Positions 7,746 through 14,682 of a stretch of 19,401 bases of DNA are shown piece by piece. The position numbers and the translations under genes were made by a program. The notes below the pieces were generated by a model, which saw only the letters and a program-made list of their open reading frames with translations, was not told where the DNA came from and did not search any database. Origin of the DNA: UBA4661 sp002405405 (GTDB lineage Bacteria > Bacteroidota > Ignavibacteria > Kapaibacteriales > UBA4661); the NCBI GenBank assembly GCA_036847245.1, contig DAIUAL010000038.1, positions 1 through 19,401 on the forward strand, given 5' to 3'. Position 1 is the first letter of the stretch. Each line of letters starts with the position of its first letter.

Positions 7746-7753
7746 AGGAGGTG
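7746..7753 (+). promoter_or_regulatory. Strong Shine-Dalgarno that fixes the start of the next gene
   Basis: AGGAGGTG ends 3 nt before ATG 7757. A GTG at 7751 lies inside this element and so cannot be the start. It is one of the two strongest ribosome-binding sites in the flagellar block. Confidence 0.8.
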
Positions 7754-7756
7754 AAT

Positions 7757-8149
7757 ATGCCGGATATTAACGGTGTGTCGCTTCCCTTCATGCCGGTCGG
7801 TGGCGTGGAGCAGCTACGCAGGCAGACAACGCCTGTACCTTCGTCCGGAAAGCCGGAGGTTTCTTTCAAAGATATTTTTGAGAAAGAAGTCAGCTCGCTC
7901 AAGTTTTCTGCCCATGCGCAGTCGCGTATCAACAGCAGAGAAATTTCCATGACCAATGATGACATGAAGAAATTGGAATCGGCAGTCGAACAAGCAGAGC
8001 AAAAGGGTGCAAAAGAATCACTGATTATGCTCGACGACAAAGCATTTATTGTGAGTGTTCGCAATAAAACAGTGATTACCGCAATGCAACTATCGTCTCT
8101 CCGCGATAATGTTTTTACGAACATTGATTCAGCTGTTTTCGCTCGATAA
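7757..8149 (+). CDS. Flagellar operon protein, TIGR02530 family
   Basis: A 130-residue protein. The second half matches the TIGR02530 flagellar operon family: FSAHAQSRINSREISMT, then a KLESAVEQAEQKGAKESLI-like helix, then AFIVSVRNKTVITAM. The first 50 residues (MPDINGVSLPFMPVGGVEQL) are variable linker. Members of this family are found mainly between flgD and flgE in many flagellar operons, exactly the position here, but their molecular role is not established; an export or hook-related function is inferred from context. It has its own sigma-28 promoter and an excellent Shine-Dalgarno, unlike its neighbours, so it may be expressed at a different level from flgD. The frame is intact and ends with TAA. 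Confidence 0.9.
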   Translation: MPDINGVSLPFMPVGGVEQLRRQTTPVPSSGKPEVSFKDIFEKEVSSLKFSAHAQSRINSREISMTNDDMKKLESAVEQAEQKGAKESLIMLDDKAFIVSVRNKTVITAMQLSSLRDNVFTNIDSAVFAR

Positions 8150-8187
8150 ACGTGCATTGCACACCTGCTCAGTAATTGCCAAACACC

Positions 8188-8205
8188 ATTCTCATGGATG
8201 AGAAT
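8188..8205 (+). promoter_or_regulatory. GGA-loop hairpin 1
   Basis: ATTCTCAT-GG-ATGAGAAT: a perfect 8-bp inverted repeat. The centre TCATGGATGA fits the RsmE/CsrA consensus (A/U)CANGGANG(U/A) at every position. Confidence 0.6.
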
Positions 8206-8253
8206 ATCAGTGTTGCTTGTGGTCATCATCCCCCAACTTGACTACAAGGGAAA

Positions 8254-8267
8254 CCGAATGGATTCGG
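8254..8267 (+). promoter_or_regulatory. GGA-loop hairpin 2
   Basis: CCGAAT-GG-ATTCGG: a perfect 6-bp inverted repeat with the same AUGGAU centre as hairpin 1 but a different stem sequence. Confidence 0.55.
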
Positions 8268-8446
8268 ATAGAATGTTCTTTGAAAAGTATAAGAAAAATA
8301 TGAGTGCTTTTATCAAGAAGCAGATGTATAGACAATGCAAAAGACAGTATCTTTTTCTTGGTCATACAGGTTACCCACAGACTGCTGTGCGTACCGGCGC
8401 CACTTTGTAGAGCATGAGAATAAACAGAAGATAATTATGTGTTGGA

Positions 8447-8466
8447 CTATCTGAACGCTCAGATAG
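8447..8466 (+). other. Strong hairpin without GGA loop
   Basis: CTATCTGA-ACGC-TCAGATAG: a perfect 8-bp stem with a 4-nt loop. No T-tract follows on either strand, so it is not a standard intrinsic terminator. It could be a structural element of a long leader or a processing site. Confidence 0.45.
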
Positions 8467-8670
8467 AAACATAGATACTTTGACCGATTGATAAGTATCG
8501 ACTTCCTCTTTTTGCCTCATACTCTCTTTATGGCTGTCATCGTTTCCCCAAAACGAAAGTTGCAGACTGTGCTTTTTCTTGGCTCTTGCCCTCCCTGATT
8601 TTTCCGTTCTCGTGAATGCTCTTGTCGATATTGCCGATACGAGTTTTACTTCATGCGTGTTTTTTCCACT

Positions 8671-8683
8671 TTGCAGGATGCAA
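8671..8683 (+). promoter_or_regulatory. GGA-loop hairpin 3
   Basis: TTGCA-GGA-TGCAA: a perfect 5-bp stem whose loop is GGA. The core CAGGATG is the motif repeated in CsrB-type sequestering RNAs. Confidence 0.55.
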
Positions 8684-8921
8684 CCGGAAATTTCTCTCAT
8701 GCAGTGGATTACTCCTTAGCTTGACCCCGACTATTCTTGTCATAGAATGTGCTTCATGATTGCTTTATTCCACAGTACCCAGTGGCATAGAGAATATCGC
8801 TAACACGTGTAGGTAACCCTATCCGACTGATTTGGCATATCGGAACATCTATTTTTCTTTATACTTTTTTAAGATGGTTGATCATTGTCTCATGACGACA
8901 TCGTAGTCAATGCTATGTGCA

Positions 8922-8941
8922 TTACTCAATGGAATGAGTAA
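8922..8941 (+). promoter_or_regulatory. GGA-loop hairpin 4
   Basis: TTACTCA-ATGGAA-TGAGTAA: a perfect 7-bp stem with loop AUGGAA, identical to the loop of the hairpin before flgD. Confidence 0.55.
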
Positions 8942-8945
8942 CATC

Positions 8946-8961
8946 TCTTCATGGATGAAGA
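8946..8961 (+). promoter_or_regulatory. GGA-loop hairpin 5
   Basis: TCTTCAT-GG-ATGAAGA: a perfect 7-bp inverted repeat, 4 nt after hairpin 4. TCATGGATGA again fits the CsrA/RsmE consensus fully. Confidence 0.6.
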
Positions 8962-9002
8962 ATAAACACACGGTATTGATTACACGGAATGTGCAGTGAC
9001 AC

Positions 9003-9021
9003 GCACAACATGGATGAGTGC
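9003..9021 (+). promoter_or_regulatory. GGA-loop hairpin 6
   Basis: GCAC-aa-CAT-GG-ATG-a-GTGC: a 4-bp outer stem, a small internal loop, and a 3-bp inner stem around AUGGAU. ACATGGATGA fits the CsrA/RsmE consensus fully. Its 3' arm overlaps TGCGG (9019-9023), which can instead pair with CCGCA (9053-9057). Confidence 0.55.
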
Positions 9022-9034
9022 GGTATTTGTGGTT

Positions 9035-9073
9035 GGACACTCGCGTACGAGTCCGCAATACTCGAATAAGAGT
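9035..9073 (+). other. Two adjacent hairpins between GGA-loop hairpins 6 and 7
   Basis: First: GG-ac-ACTCG-CGTA-CGAGT-CC (9035-9054), a 5-bp stem with a 2-nt bulge and two further pairs. Second: ACTC-GAATAA-GAGT (9060-9073). They continue the structured leader but lack a GGA loop. Confidence 0.45.
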
Positions 9074-9083
9074 GAAACTGCCC

Positions 9084-9111
9084 GGGTATCTCGAATGATG
9101 GAGAGATACCC
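9084..9111 (+). promoter_or_regulatory. GGA-loop hairpin 7 (strongest stem)
   Basis: GGGTATCTC and GAGATACCC form a perfect 9-bp stem with a 10-nt loop (GAATGATGGA) that ends in GGA. This is the most stable structure of the region. Confidence 0.6.
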
Positions 9112-9120
9112 TTCCGGCAA

Positions 9121-9146
9121 CAAGTGTTTCAAGGATGGACTGCTTG
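9121..9146 (+). promoter_or_regulatory. GGA-loop hairpin 8
   Basis: CAAGTG pairs with TGCTTG (four Watson-Crick and two G-U pairs). The 14-nt loop holds TCAAGGATGG, a near match to the CsrA/RsmE consensus with a second GGA next to it. Confidence 0.45.
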
Positions 9147-9220
9147 TTACCATTTTTACCTACAAGACAACGATAAAAATTACAGATATATTTCTCAGAG
9201 AAGCATTATTTCGTCCAGCA

Positions 9221-9247
9221 CGCTCTGCCTCAGGATTCGGCGGAGTG
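9221..9247 (+). promoter_or_regulatory. GGA-loop hairpin 9, next to the flgE ribosome-binding site
   Basis: CGCTCTGCC pairs with GGCGGAGTG (9 bp, two of them G-U) around loop TCAGGATTC. It ends 12 nt before the flgE Shine-Dalgarno, so a protein bound here could act together with one bound at the GGAGGA. Confidence 0.52.
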
Positions 9248-9259
9248 TTTAGCAATCAC

Positions 9260-9265
9260 GGAGGA
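9260..9265 (+). promoter_or_regulatory. flgE Shine-Dalgarno
   Basis: GGAGGA lies 7 nt before ATG 9273. It carries two GGA triplets and follows the run of GGA-loop hairpins, the usual arrangement for CsrA repression. Confidence 0.7.
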
Positions 9266-9272
9266 TTCTATT

Positions 9273-10655
9273 ATGGCACTGTTACGCTCACTTAGTTCCG
9301 GCGTTTCGTCGCTACGCGCACATCAACAAAGGTTGGATGTGCTGTCTAATAACATTGCGAATGTCAATACCACAGGATTCAAGTCCAACCGTGTTAACTT
9401 CGTCGATCAGTTTAATCAAACACTTCGTGTGGGCAATCCGCCTGCCGCCTCACAAACAGGTGGTATTGGTGGTTTGAACCCCACACAGATTGGTCTGGGT
9501 GTTCGAGTCGGTAATATTCAACAAGATATGTCGCAAGGTTCGATTGCCGTAACAAGTAGTCCAACCGATCTCGCTTTACAGGGCGAGGGCATGTTCGTAG
9601 TGCGTCAAATTGGTGTGAATAATTACACTCGTGCAGGTAATTTCACCTTCGATCGAGACGGTTTTTTAGTGGATAATTCGACCGGTGCTTATGTGCAGGG
9701 TTATAATCTTGCTCGTAGAGCTGATGGCTCGATTGAGCGCGACCAAATTGCCCGTGAAGATGGTGGTATTGACCTTGTGAATCGCTTACAAAGAGCTGTT
9801 GTCAGCGTTCGTGTTGACCCCAACACGCGCTCGCAACCCCGCCAGACACAGCAAATTAGCGTATCAGGGAACTTGAATTCCAGTGCTAATACCGGTAATC
9901 AAGTTGTGTCGAATATCAATGTTTTTGATAATCAGGGTACACAGCGCGTTCTACAAATGCTGTACACAAAGCAAGCCGCTCCAAATACATTCTCATTGCA
10001 AGCACGCGTACAATTATCCGATGGTACATTTGCCAATGTTGGAGCAGCACAGGCAGTTACCTTCAACGCTGATGGTACACTCGCAAGCATCGGTGCCGAC
10101 AATACACTTCCTATTCAACTGAGTATCAACGCATCTGACTTAAATACGGCTCTCGGCTTGACAGCCGCTTTTGATCAGACCACACCGCGCAATCTTACAC
10201 TCACCTTCGCACGACAAGGCAATATTCTTGGCGGTCTGACACAGTTCGCTAGTCAAGATACAGCCGCTATTGTAAGCCAAGACGGATATGGTTCAGGTGA
10301 GTTGAGTCGTATCAGCATTGATTCGACCGGCAAAGTAATCGGTGCTTTTACCAATGGTATTTCAGAAATTTTAGCACAGGTGGTGATAGCAAAATTTACG
10401 AACCCTGCGGGCTTGCTCCGTGGCTCAAACAATTACTACACACCATCGCCGAATAGTGGTCTGCCGAATATCCAGCGTGCACAAGAGGACTTCCCCTCAA
10501 CCAGCATCACCTCGAATGCCTTGGAGCAATCGAATGTAGATCTGACTGAGGAATTTACCGACATGATTGCAACGCAACGAGCATTCGAAGCAGCTTCGAG
10601 GACAGTAACAACCAGCGATCAGTTTCTGCAAGAAATCAATCAGTTGAAACGATAA
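9273..10655 (+). CDS. flgE: Flagellar hook protein FlgE
   Basis: FlgE is the subunit of the hook, the universal joint outside the cell. At 460 residues it has a normal hook-protein length. Seen: the N-terminal rod/hook domain with LRAHQQRLDVLSNNIANVNT and TGFKSNRVNF (residues 14-43); GMFVV and the YTRAGNFTFDRDGFL segment of the family (about 107-130); a central variable D2 region; and the C-terminal domain with SNVDLTEEFTDMIATQRAFE and the final coiled heptads ending at QLKR. A strong GGAGGA supports the start. The gene follows a 1.1-kb structured leader and is followed by a small unknown gene. FliK and FlgD, which control its length and assembly, are upstream. The main alternative, FlgF or FlgG, is less likely because these are about 260 residues. 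Confidence 0.94.
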   Translation: MALLRSLSSGVSSLRAHQQRLDVLSNNIANVNTTGFKSNRVNFVDQFNQTLRVGNPPAASQTGGIGGLNPTQIGLGVRVGNIQQDMSQGSIAVTSSPTDLALQGEGMFVVRQIGVNNYTRAGNFTFDRDGFLVDNSTGAYVQGYNLARRADGSIERDQIAREDGGIDLVNRLQRAVVSVRVDPNTRSQPRQTQQISVSGNLNSSANTGNQVVSNINVFDNQGTQRVLQMLYTKQAAPNTFSLQARVQLSDGTFANVGAAQAVTFNADGTLASIGADNTLPIQLSINASDLNTALGLTAAFDQTTPRNLTLTFARQGNILGGLTQFASQDTAAIVSQDGYGSGELSRISIDSTGKVIGAFTNGISEILAQVVIAKFTNPAGLLRGSNNYYTPSPNSGLPNIQRAQEDFPSTSITSNALEQSNVDLTEEFTDMIATQRAFEAASRTVTTSDQFLQEINQLKR

Positions 10656-10843
10656 GTATAATGTTTTTACCTCGCTTTGAGGTGAGACAATCTTATCAAG
10701 CACTATAGATTCCGTCTTTGGCATATCAATGGAAGAAAAAAGATACCTCGTACATGTACCCTTGTGCAAGTATATCTTGATGCCAAAACAATATTATAAT
10801 TCACATAGTTTTTCGTGGCATTGAATTTAAAGGATGAACTCTT

Positions 10844-11269
10844 ATGCCAGCGCCTATAACAACTCCCAATGCTCAATCAAGCACTGTGCTTGCAGGAGCA
10901 ACTACCCCTACTCTTGCCCCGACCAAAATTGATGTTACTGACGCACCGACTGCTGCAAAAGCTGATCGCTCCGATATGAGAAGTCTCTATCCAACATCGA
11001 TAGCAGTAACAACCGATTATATTCTGCGTGGTGTTCGTGAATTCTTTGGCAAGCCTGACGATATGAAGTCAGCCCAAGCGAATATGTCTGCACAAACCTA
11101 TTTGCAGGTTACAGACGATACCGTGAAAGACATTGAGTTCATCAGTCCGGCTGTATTGGGTAACCTGCTGCAATCCGTCAAAGGTCAATTTGCCCAAGAT
11201 CAAGCAGGTGCTCGCTCAGCCCAAGCGAATATGTCTGCTTTTGACTATATGAATTTGGTTGCTTCATAA
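10844..11269 (+). CDS. Unknown small protein with an internal repeat, downstream of flgE
   Basis: I do not recognise this family. The protein is 141 residues with no signal peptide or membrane segment. The first 45 residues are low complexity (Pro, Thr, Ala, Ser). The rest carries the motif SAQANMSA twice, at about residues 76-83 and 125-132; each copy is followed by an aromatic segment (QTYLQV and FDYMNLV), and the second ends the protein. Between them lies a helical stretch with ISPAVLGNLLQSVKGQF. The start is supported by AAAGGA 9 nt before the ATG. It follows flgE by 188 nt on the same strand and precedes a strong terminator, so it is probably the last gene of the flagellar block. A secreted hook-related substrate is one idea, from position and the disordered Ser/Thr-rich N-terminus only. 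Confidence 0.72.
   Translation: MPAPITTPNAQSSTVLAGATTPTLAPTKIDVTDAPTAAKADRSDMRSLYPTSIAVTTDYILRGVREFFGKPDDMKSAQANMSAQTYLQVTDDTVKDIEFISPAVLGNLLQSVKGQFAQDQAGARSAQANMSAFDYMNLVAS
11069..11091 (+). repeat. 23-bp direct repeat, copy 1
   Basis: An exact 23-bp copy of 11216-11238, 147 bp apart (49 codons), in the same reading frame. It encodes the SAQANMSA motif. Exact identity at the DNA level, including third positions, suggests a recent duplication or conversion. Confidence 0.85.
11216..11238 (+). repeat. 23-bp direct repeat, copy 2
   Basis: The second exact copy of the repeat at 11069-11091, at the 3' end of the same gene. Confidence 0.85.
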
Positions 11270-11419
11270 AGATATAATGTTCTCCCGCCAAGAGTATAAC
11301 CTCTTTTGAAGGCTGTCTTGATAATGCTTCTCTTTACTAGTAAGAAACTCACCTCTGCTCGTAATTGCGGACGAACAAAGATGAGTTCTTTCTGAAAAAA
11401 TGAATCCGAATAAAAGCAT

Positions 11420-11465
11420 AAGAGCCATGACACACATCATTGTGTGATCATGGCTCTTGTGTTTT
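11420..11465. terminator. Bidirectional intrinsic terminator between the flagellar block and the EamA gene
   Basis: AAGAGCCATGA (11420-11430) pairs with TCATGGCTCTT (11448-11458), with an inner CACAC/GTGTG stem, followed by GTGTTTTT. On the - strand the stem is followed by a moderately T-rich stretch. The genes on either side converge here. The rest of 11270-11489 shows nothing else convincing. Confidence 0.85.
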
Positions 11466-11489
11466 TACCTATTACTTGCGCTGCAGGTT

Positions 11490-12401
11490 TTACTCTTTAC
11501 GTACATAATTCGCCAATACAATGCCGCCGAAAATTAATCCTACACTGACACCATGAACAATGCCGATTGTTTCTCCAAGAAGAAATGATGCCGATATCGC
11601 ACTAAAAACAGGTAGGGTATAATACATCATAGCAGTTTTGGTTGCACCGATTGTTTGTAATGCTTTATTCCACAAAGTAAAAGAAACAAAGGAAGCAAAA
11701 ATGCCGATGTAGAGAATTCCGCCAATCGCGTTCAACGAGAGAGGTTTGTAGCCACCACCATATACTATATCCCACACATACACAGGCGTTAGGAATAGCT
11801 CACCCAAGAAAAATGTACACCATTGAAATGCTACCATACTTCCGGCGAAGGGTTTACGTCTGAGCAAAATGCTATACACTGAAAATGATAATGCAGCCAA
11901 AAGCATGAGCGCATCGCCTGCTACAAAACTCAGATGAAACAAGTTTTCGATATGCCCCCGTGTAATCAAGACAAGAATTCCTACCACAACAATCGCAAGC
12001 CCCATCAGTGTTTGCAGGACAATACGCTCGCGCAAGAATACTGACGATAATCCAATCATGAACATTGGGGCTGTAATTGAGATCAGCGAAAGATTAATTG
12101 CCGTTGTAGTTTGTCCGGCATAATAGATCAGCGTGTTGAAAAGTGATATGCCAAGCAAAGAAATAAACGCAAGGTATATTTTGTGTTTTCGCATAACATG
12201 CCACTCTGCTCGCAGAGCACGTACGGCAAAAGGCAGAACAACGGCCACCGCTACCAACCATCGATAAAACGATAAATGCACCGGAGGCATACTGCCTGCA
12301 AGTCCACGTGCCACAATAAAATTTCCCGACCAAATTGCTGTTGCAGCAAGAACATATAGATACCCCCACGCCGTGTGCTTAGATGCTTCTTGACCTATCA
12401 T
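11490..12401 (-). CDS. EamA-family (DMT superfamily) transporter
   Basis: An integral membrane protein of 303 residues with about ten hydrophobic segments in two homologous halves (about residues 13-142 and 155-295), the standard layout of the drug/metabolite transporter superfamily. Seen: WSGNFIVARGL in the first helix, FYRWLVA in the second and, at the end of the first half, the PMFMIGLSSVFLRERI segment typical of EamA proteins. The second half repeats this with LPVFSAISASFLLGETI. The family exports amino acids, metabolites or drugs; the substrate cannot be told from sequence. It follows speA on the same strand, but a strong terminator lies between them, so its own promoter must be very close to the start or depend on readthrough. 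Confidence 0.9.
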   Translation of the reverse strand: MIGQEASKHTAWGYLYVLAATAIWSGNFIVARGLAGSMPPVHLSFYRWLVAVAVVLPFAVRALRAEWHVMRKHKIYLAFISLLGISLFNTLIYYAGQTTTAINLSLISITAPMFMIGLSSVFLRERIVLQTLMGLAIVVVGILVLITRGHIENLFHLSFVAGDALMLLAALSFSVYSILLRRKPFAGSMVAFQWCTFFLGELFLTPVYVWDIVYGGGYKPLSLNAIGGILYIGIFASFVSFTLWNKALQTIGATKTAMMYYTLPVFSAISASFLLGETIGIVHGVSVGLIFGGIVLANYVRKE

Positions 12402-12420
12402 AGTTTTTATAAATTTTCTG

Positions 12421-12462
12421 AAAAAAAATGGCGCAGAGTAACGCTACAAAGTACTCTGCGCC
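12421..12462 (-). terminator. Intrinsic terminator of speA
   Basis: On the + strand GGCGCAGAGTA (12430-12440) and TACTCTGCGCC (12452-12462) form a perfect 11-bp stem. Read on the - strand it is followed closely by eight T (12428-12421), a textbook terminator just after the speA stop. Confidence 0.88.
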
Positions 12463-12483
12463 GATATTCATCATCAGTCACGA

Positions 12484-14385
12484 TTATTTTTCAAGGTATG
12501 TGTAGCCGTACAAACTTGAACGATACATTGCCAAGAACTCCTTGCCGAGTGGTGCACTGATACGCCCCTCTTTGACAGAAGTACTTACCCATTTTTCCAT
12601 AGTCCGGACAAGTTCTTTCGGGTTGAATTGTACATACTCCAAAACATCGGCAACGGTTTCCCCTTCGATGATCTGCTCTAGACCATAGGAGCCATCTTCT
12701 TTCAAGCTGACATGGACAGCATTGGTGTCGCCAAAGAGATTATGCAAATCACCAAGAATCTCTTGATATGCACCAACAAGAAAAACACCGATATAATACT
12801 CGTCATCATCTTTCAAAGAATGTACAGGCAGAAAATCAGGATAATCATATCCTGCAATAAATTTCTCGATTTTACCGTCCGAGTCGCACGTAATATCCTG
12901 CAATGTTGCTTCAACGGAAGGTTTCTCATTCAGGCGATGAATCGGCATAATCGGGAAGAGTTGATCGATTGCCCATGCATCGGGAAGCGATTGAAAAAGC
13001 GAAAAATTACAGAAGAATTTATCAGCAAGGAGCTTGGGTAATTGCTCTAATTCATCAGGCACATTTTTCATTTTGGAGCTGATTTTACGCACATTTCGAG
13101 CGATTGACCAAAAGAGGCGTTCAATTTTTGCACGTGTTGCCAAATCAAGCAAACCCAACGAAAAAAGATCCAGAGACTCTTCTTTGAGTTGCTGTGCATC
13201 ATGCCATGTTTCAAACATATTACGTTGTGTCAAGCCTTTGTAATAGCTGTGTAATTCTTTCAAGAGTTTATGATCATCAGGCGATACTTTATCGGTATCA
13301 TCATCCCATGAAGGAACACCGGCAGACTCAAGAACATACCTGACTAATACAGCATGGTGCGCTGTCAAGGCACGACCCGATTCGGTGATTAAATTCGGAT
13401 GAGGTAAAGCGTATTTCGTACATGCTTCTGCTAATGTATAGACAGCATCATCGGCATATTCTTGCATGGAATAATTCATACTACTCGCCGCAAGCGAACG
13501 TGTACCATCATAGTCCACACCTAAGCCACCGCCGATGTCCACGAAATCAATTGCACAACCCATTTGGCGGAGTTGTACATAAAATTGCGCTACTTCTTTC
13601 AAGCCCGCTTTGATTTTGCTGATATTCGTAATCTGACTACCCTAATGAAATTGAATCAATTTAATACAGTCTAAAAGCCCTACGCTTCGAGCATACTCAA
13701 CAGCTTCCAATAATTCTGAAGCATTCAAACCAAACTTACTGAAATCACCGCCGGACTCTTCCCATTTTCCACTGCCGGAATTGGTGAGTTTGATACGAAT
13801 ACCAACATTGGGTCGCACAGCAACACGCTCTGCTACAGCATTGATGAGCTTTAACTCATTAAGTTTTTCTACAACTAAATACACACGCTTGCCCATTTTC
13901 TGTGCCAAGAGTGCTAACTCGATGAACTCTTCGTCTTTATAGCCATTGCACACAATCAGCGCCTCAGGGTTGTCCATAATTGCCAACACCGCTTGCAGTT
14001 CCGGTTTCGATCCGGCTTCAAGACCGATATTGTACTGTCTGCCAAAACGCATAATTTCTTCGACAACATGACGCTGTTGATTCACCTTGATTGGATACAC
14101 ACCATAGTATGTCCCCTGATAACCATGTTCCACACCGGACTTTTCGAAACATTGTGAAATGTTTGCCATGCGGTCGCCAATAATATCGGGGAAACGCACA
14201 AGAACAGGCATAGTCAAGTCTTGCAATACCGCTTCATCGATTAACTCTTTCATATCAATCGTTACATCAACATCACGGCGCGGGCGTACCGAAACATTCC
14301 CCTTATCATTAACATAAAAATAACCCGCACCCCATCCCTCAATATTGTAGAGTTCAACTGAATCGGCAACACCCCAGGCTCTCAT
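12484..14385 (-). pseudogene. speA: Biosynthetic arginine decarboxylase SpeA, interrupted by one in-frame TAG
   Basis: SpeA is a PLP enzyme that converts arginine to agmatine, the first step to putrescine and spermidine. The whole frame is 634 codons, the family's usual length, and both halves are well conserved: SVELYNIEGWGAGYF near the N-terminus, the PLP lysine at 100 in YPIKVNQ, GGGLGVDYDGT in the second half, and the C-terminal GYTYLE. Codon 248 (13642-13644 on +) is TAG, exactly within the FH-(I/L)-GSQ motif at the active site; the frame goes on without a shift as GSQITNISKIK. A TTG to TAG change would explain it. TAG ends other genes here (fliJ, motE), so it is not reassigned. The alternatives are a fresh pseudogene, a suppressed or read-through stop, or a sequence error. 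AAGGG before the start and an intact terminator suggest the gene was recently functional. Confidence 0.88.
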
Positions 14386-14682
14386 GGCAATCCCTTAAAA
14401 AAAGTGAACGAAATTTGGCAGTACACTATGCTCTGTCCGCTTCTTGTTTATACTCGGTATTGTATCATTCTACCTACTGCACGCTACCGAAAAAAGCGGA
14501 GCAAACATACTCAATTTGCAAGGGTCGAACGATGAATTTCTCGTAACATTTCAAGATGAGGGTGCAAGCACCCCTTGCAAGAAATTTTCTTTGACCTTAA
14601 CACCTTGTCGTAGCAAGAAAAACAATATGTTGCACCTTATAATTTCACATTGTTATTTTGACGCACTCATGCTCTTGTAAGT
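14386..14682. other. Divergent intergenic region between speA and the outer-membrane protein gene
   Basis: About 300 nt that must hold promoters for both directions; I see no near-consensus pair. On the + strand it contains two overlapping inverted repeats: TTGCAAGGG (14516-14524) with CCCTTGCAA (14572-14580), and GGGTGC/GCACCC (14560-14573). They share bases 14572-14573 and so cannot both form in full. Open frames here look random. Confidence 0.5.

Larger units (their letters stand above)
8150..9272 (+). other. 1.1-kb gene-free, hairpin-rich region ahead of flgE
   Basis: No open frame here has family-like sequence or codon use like the flanking genes. Instead the + strand is full of short perfect inverted repeats, at least nine with GGA in the apical loop or its closing pairs (listed separately). 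They fall in three groups: 8188-8267 just after the TIGR02530-type gene, one at 8671-8683, and a dense run from 8922 to 9247 ending at the flgE Shine-Dalgarno. An extra GGA lies in a weak 3-bp hairpin at 8983-8993. There is no T-tract terminator, so transcription from 7675-7701 could run through into flgE. A -10-like GCCGATAC at 8633-8640 has no good -35 partner. I infer a long regulatory leader or a CsrA-binding RNA. Confidence 0.6.

Noticed and set aside
8258..8410. A 50-codon + frame starting MDSDRMFFEKYKKN with AAGGGA upstream
   Set aside because: No family resemblance, and its ATG lies inside GGA-loop hairpin 2. It could be a small leader peptide, but nothing beyond a start and a loose Shine-Dalgarno supports it, so I treat the stretch as non-coding.
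8371..8700. A 109-codon - strand frame in the gap before flgE
   Set aside because: Composition is random-like, there is no Shine-Dalgarno, and it runs against all neighbouring genes.
9003..9076. A hammerhead ribozyme (GGATGAG near GAAAC)
   Set aside because: The CUGANGA core has a mismatch and the three required stems do not form around the two core segments.
8990..9150. A cyclic-di-GMP riboswitch, because of CACGCAC and several hairpins before a motility gene
   Set aside because: The conserved core and tetraloop-receptor layout of that class are absent; the GGA-loop pattern explains the hairpins better.
8150..9272. A CRISPR array or a DNA-level repeat family
   Set aside because: The hairpins differ in stem sequence and spacing; there is no constant repeat or regular spacer.
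8996..9295. A 99-codon + frame overlapping the flgE start
   Set aside because: It covers the GGA hairpins and reads into flgE out of frame; the sequence has no protein-like pattern.
10810..10830. A sigma-54 promoter (TGGCATTGAATTTAA) before the small repeat gene
   Set aside because: The -12 GC of the sigma-54 consensus is missing.
12484..13602. The second half of speA as a separate gene starting at an internal Met
   Set aside because: It would lack the PLP lysine and starts in the middle of a conserved helix; it is in frame with the first half, so one interrupted gene is the better reading.
13642..13644. Pyrrolysine or general amber reassignment as the explanation of the speA TAG
   Set aside because: Arginine decarboxylases have no pyrrolysine, no pyl gene is in the window, and fliJ and motE end with TAG as ordinary stops.
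14444..14680. A 78-codon + frame between speA and the outer-membrane gene
   Set aside because: It has a TTG start, no Shine-Dalgarno and random-like sequence, and it overlaps the inverted repeats.
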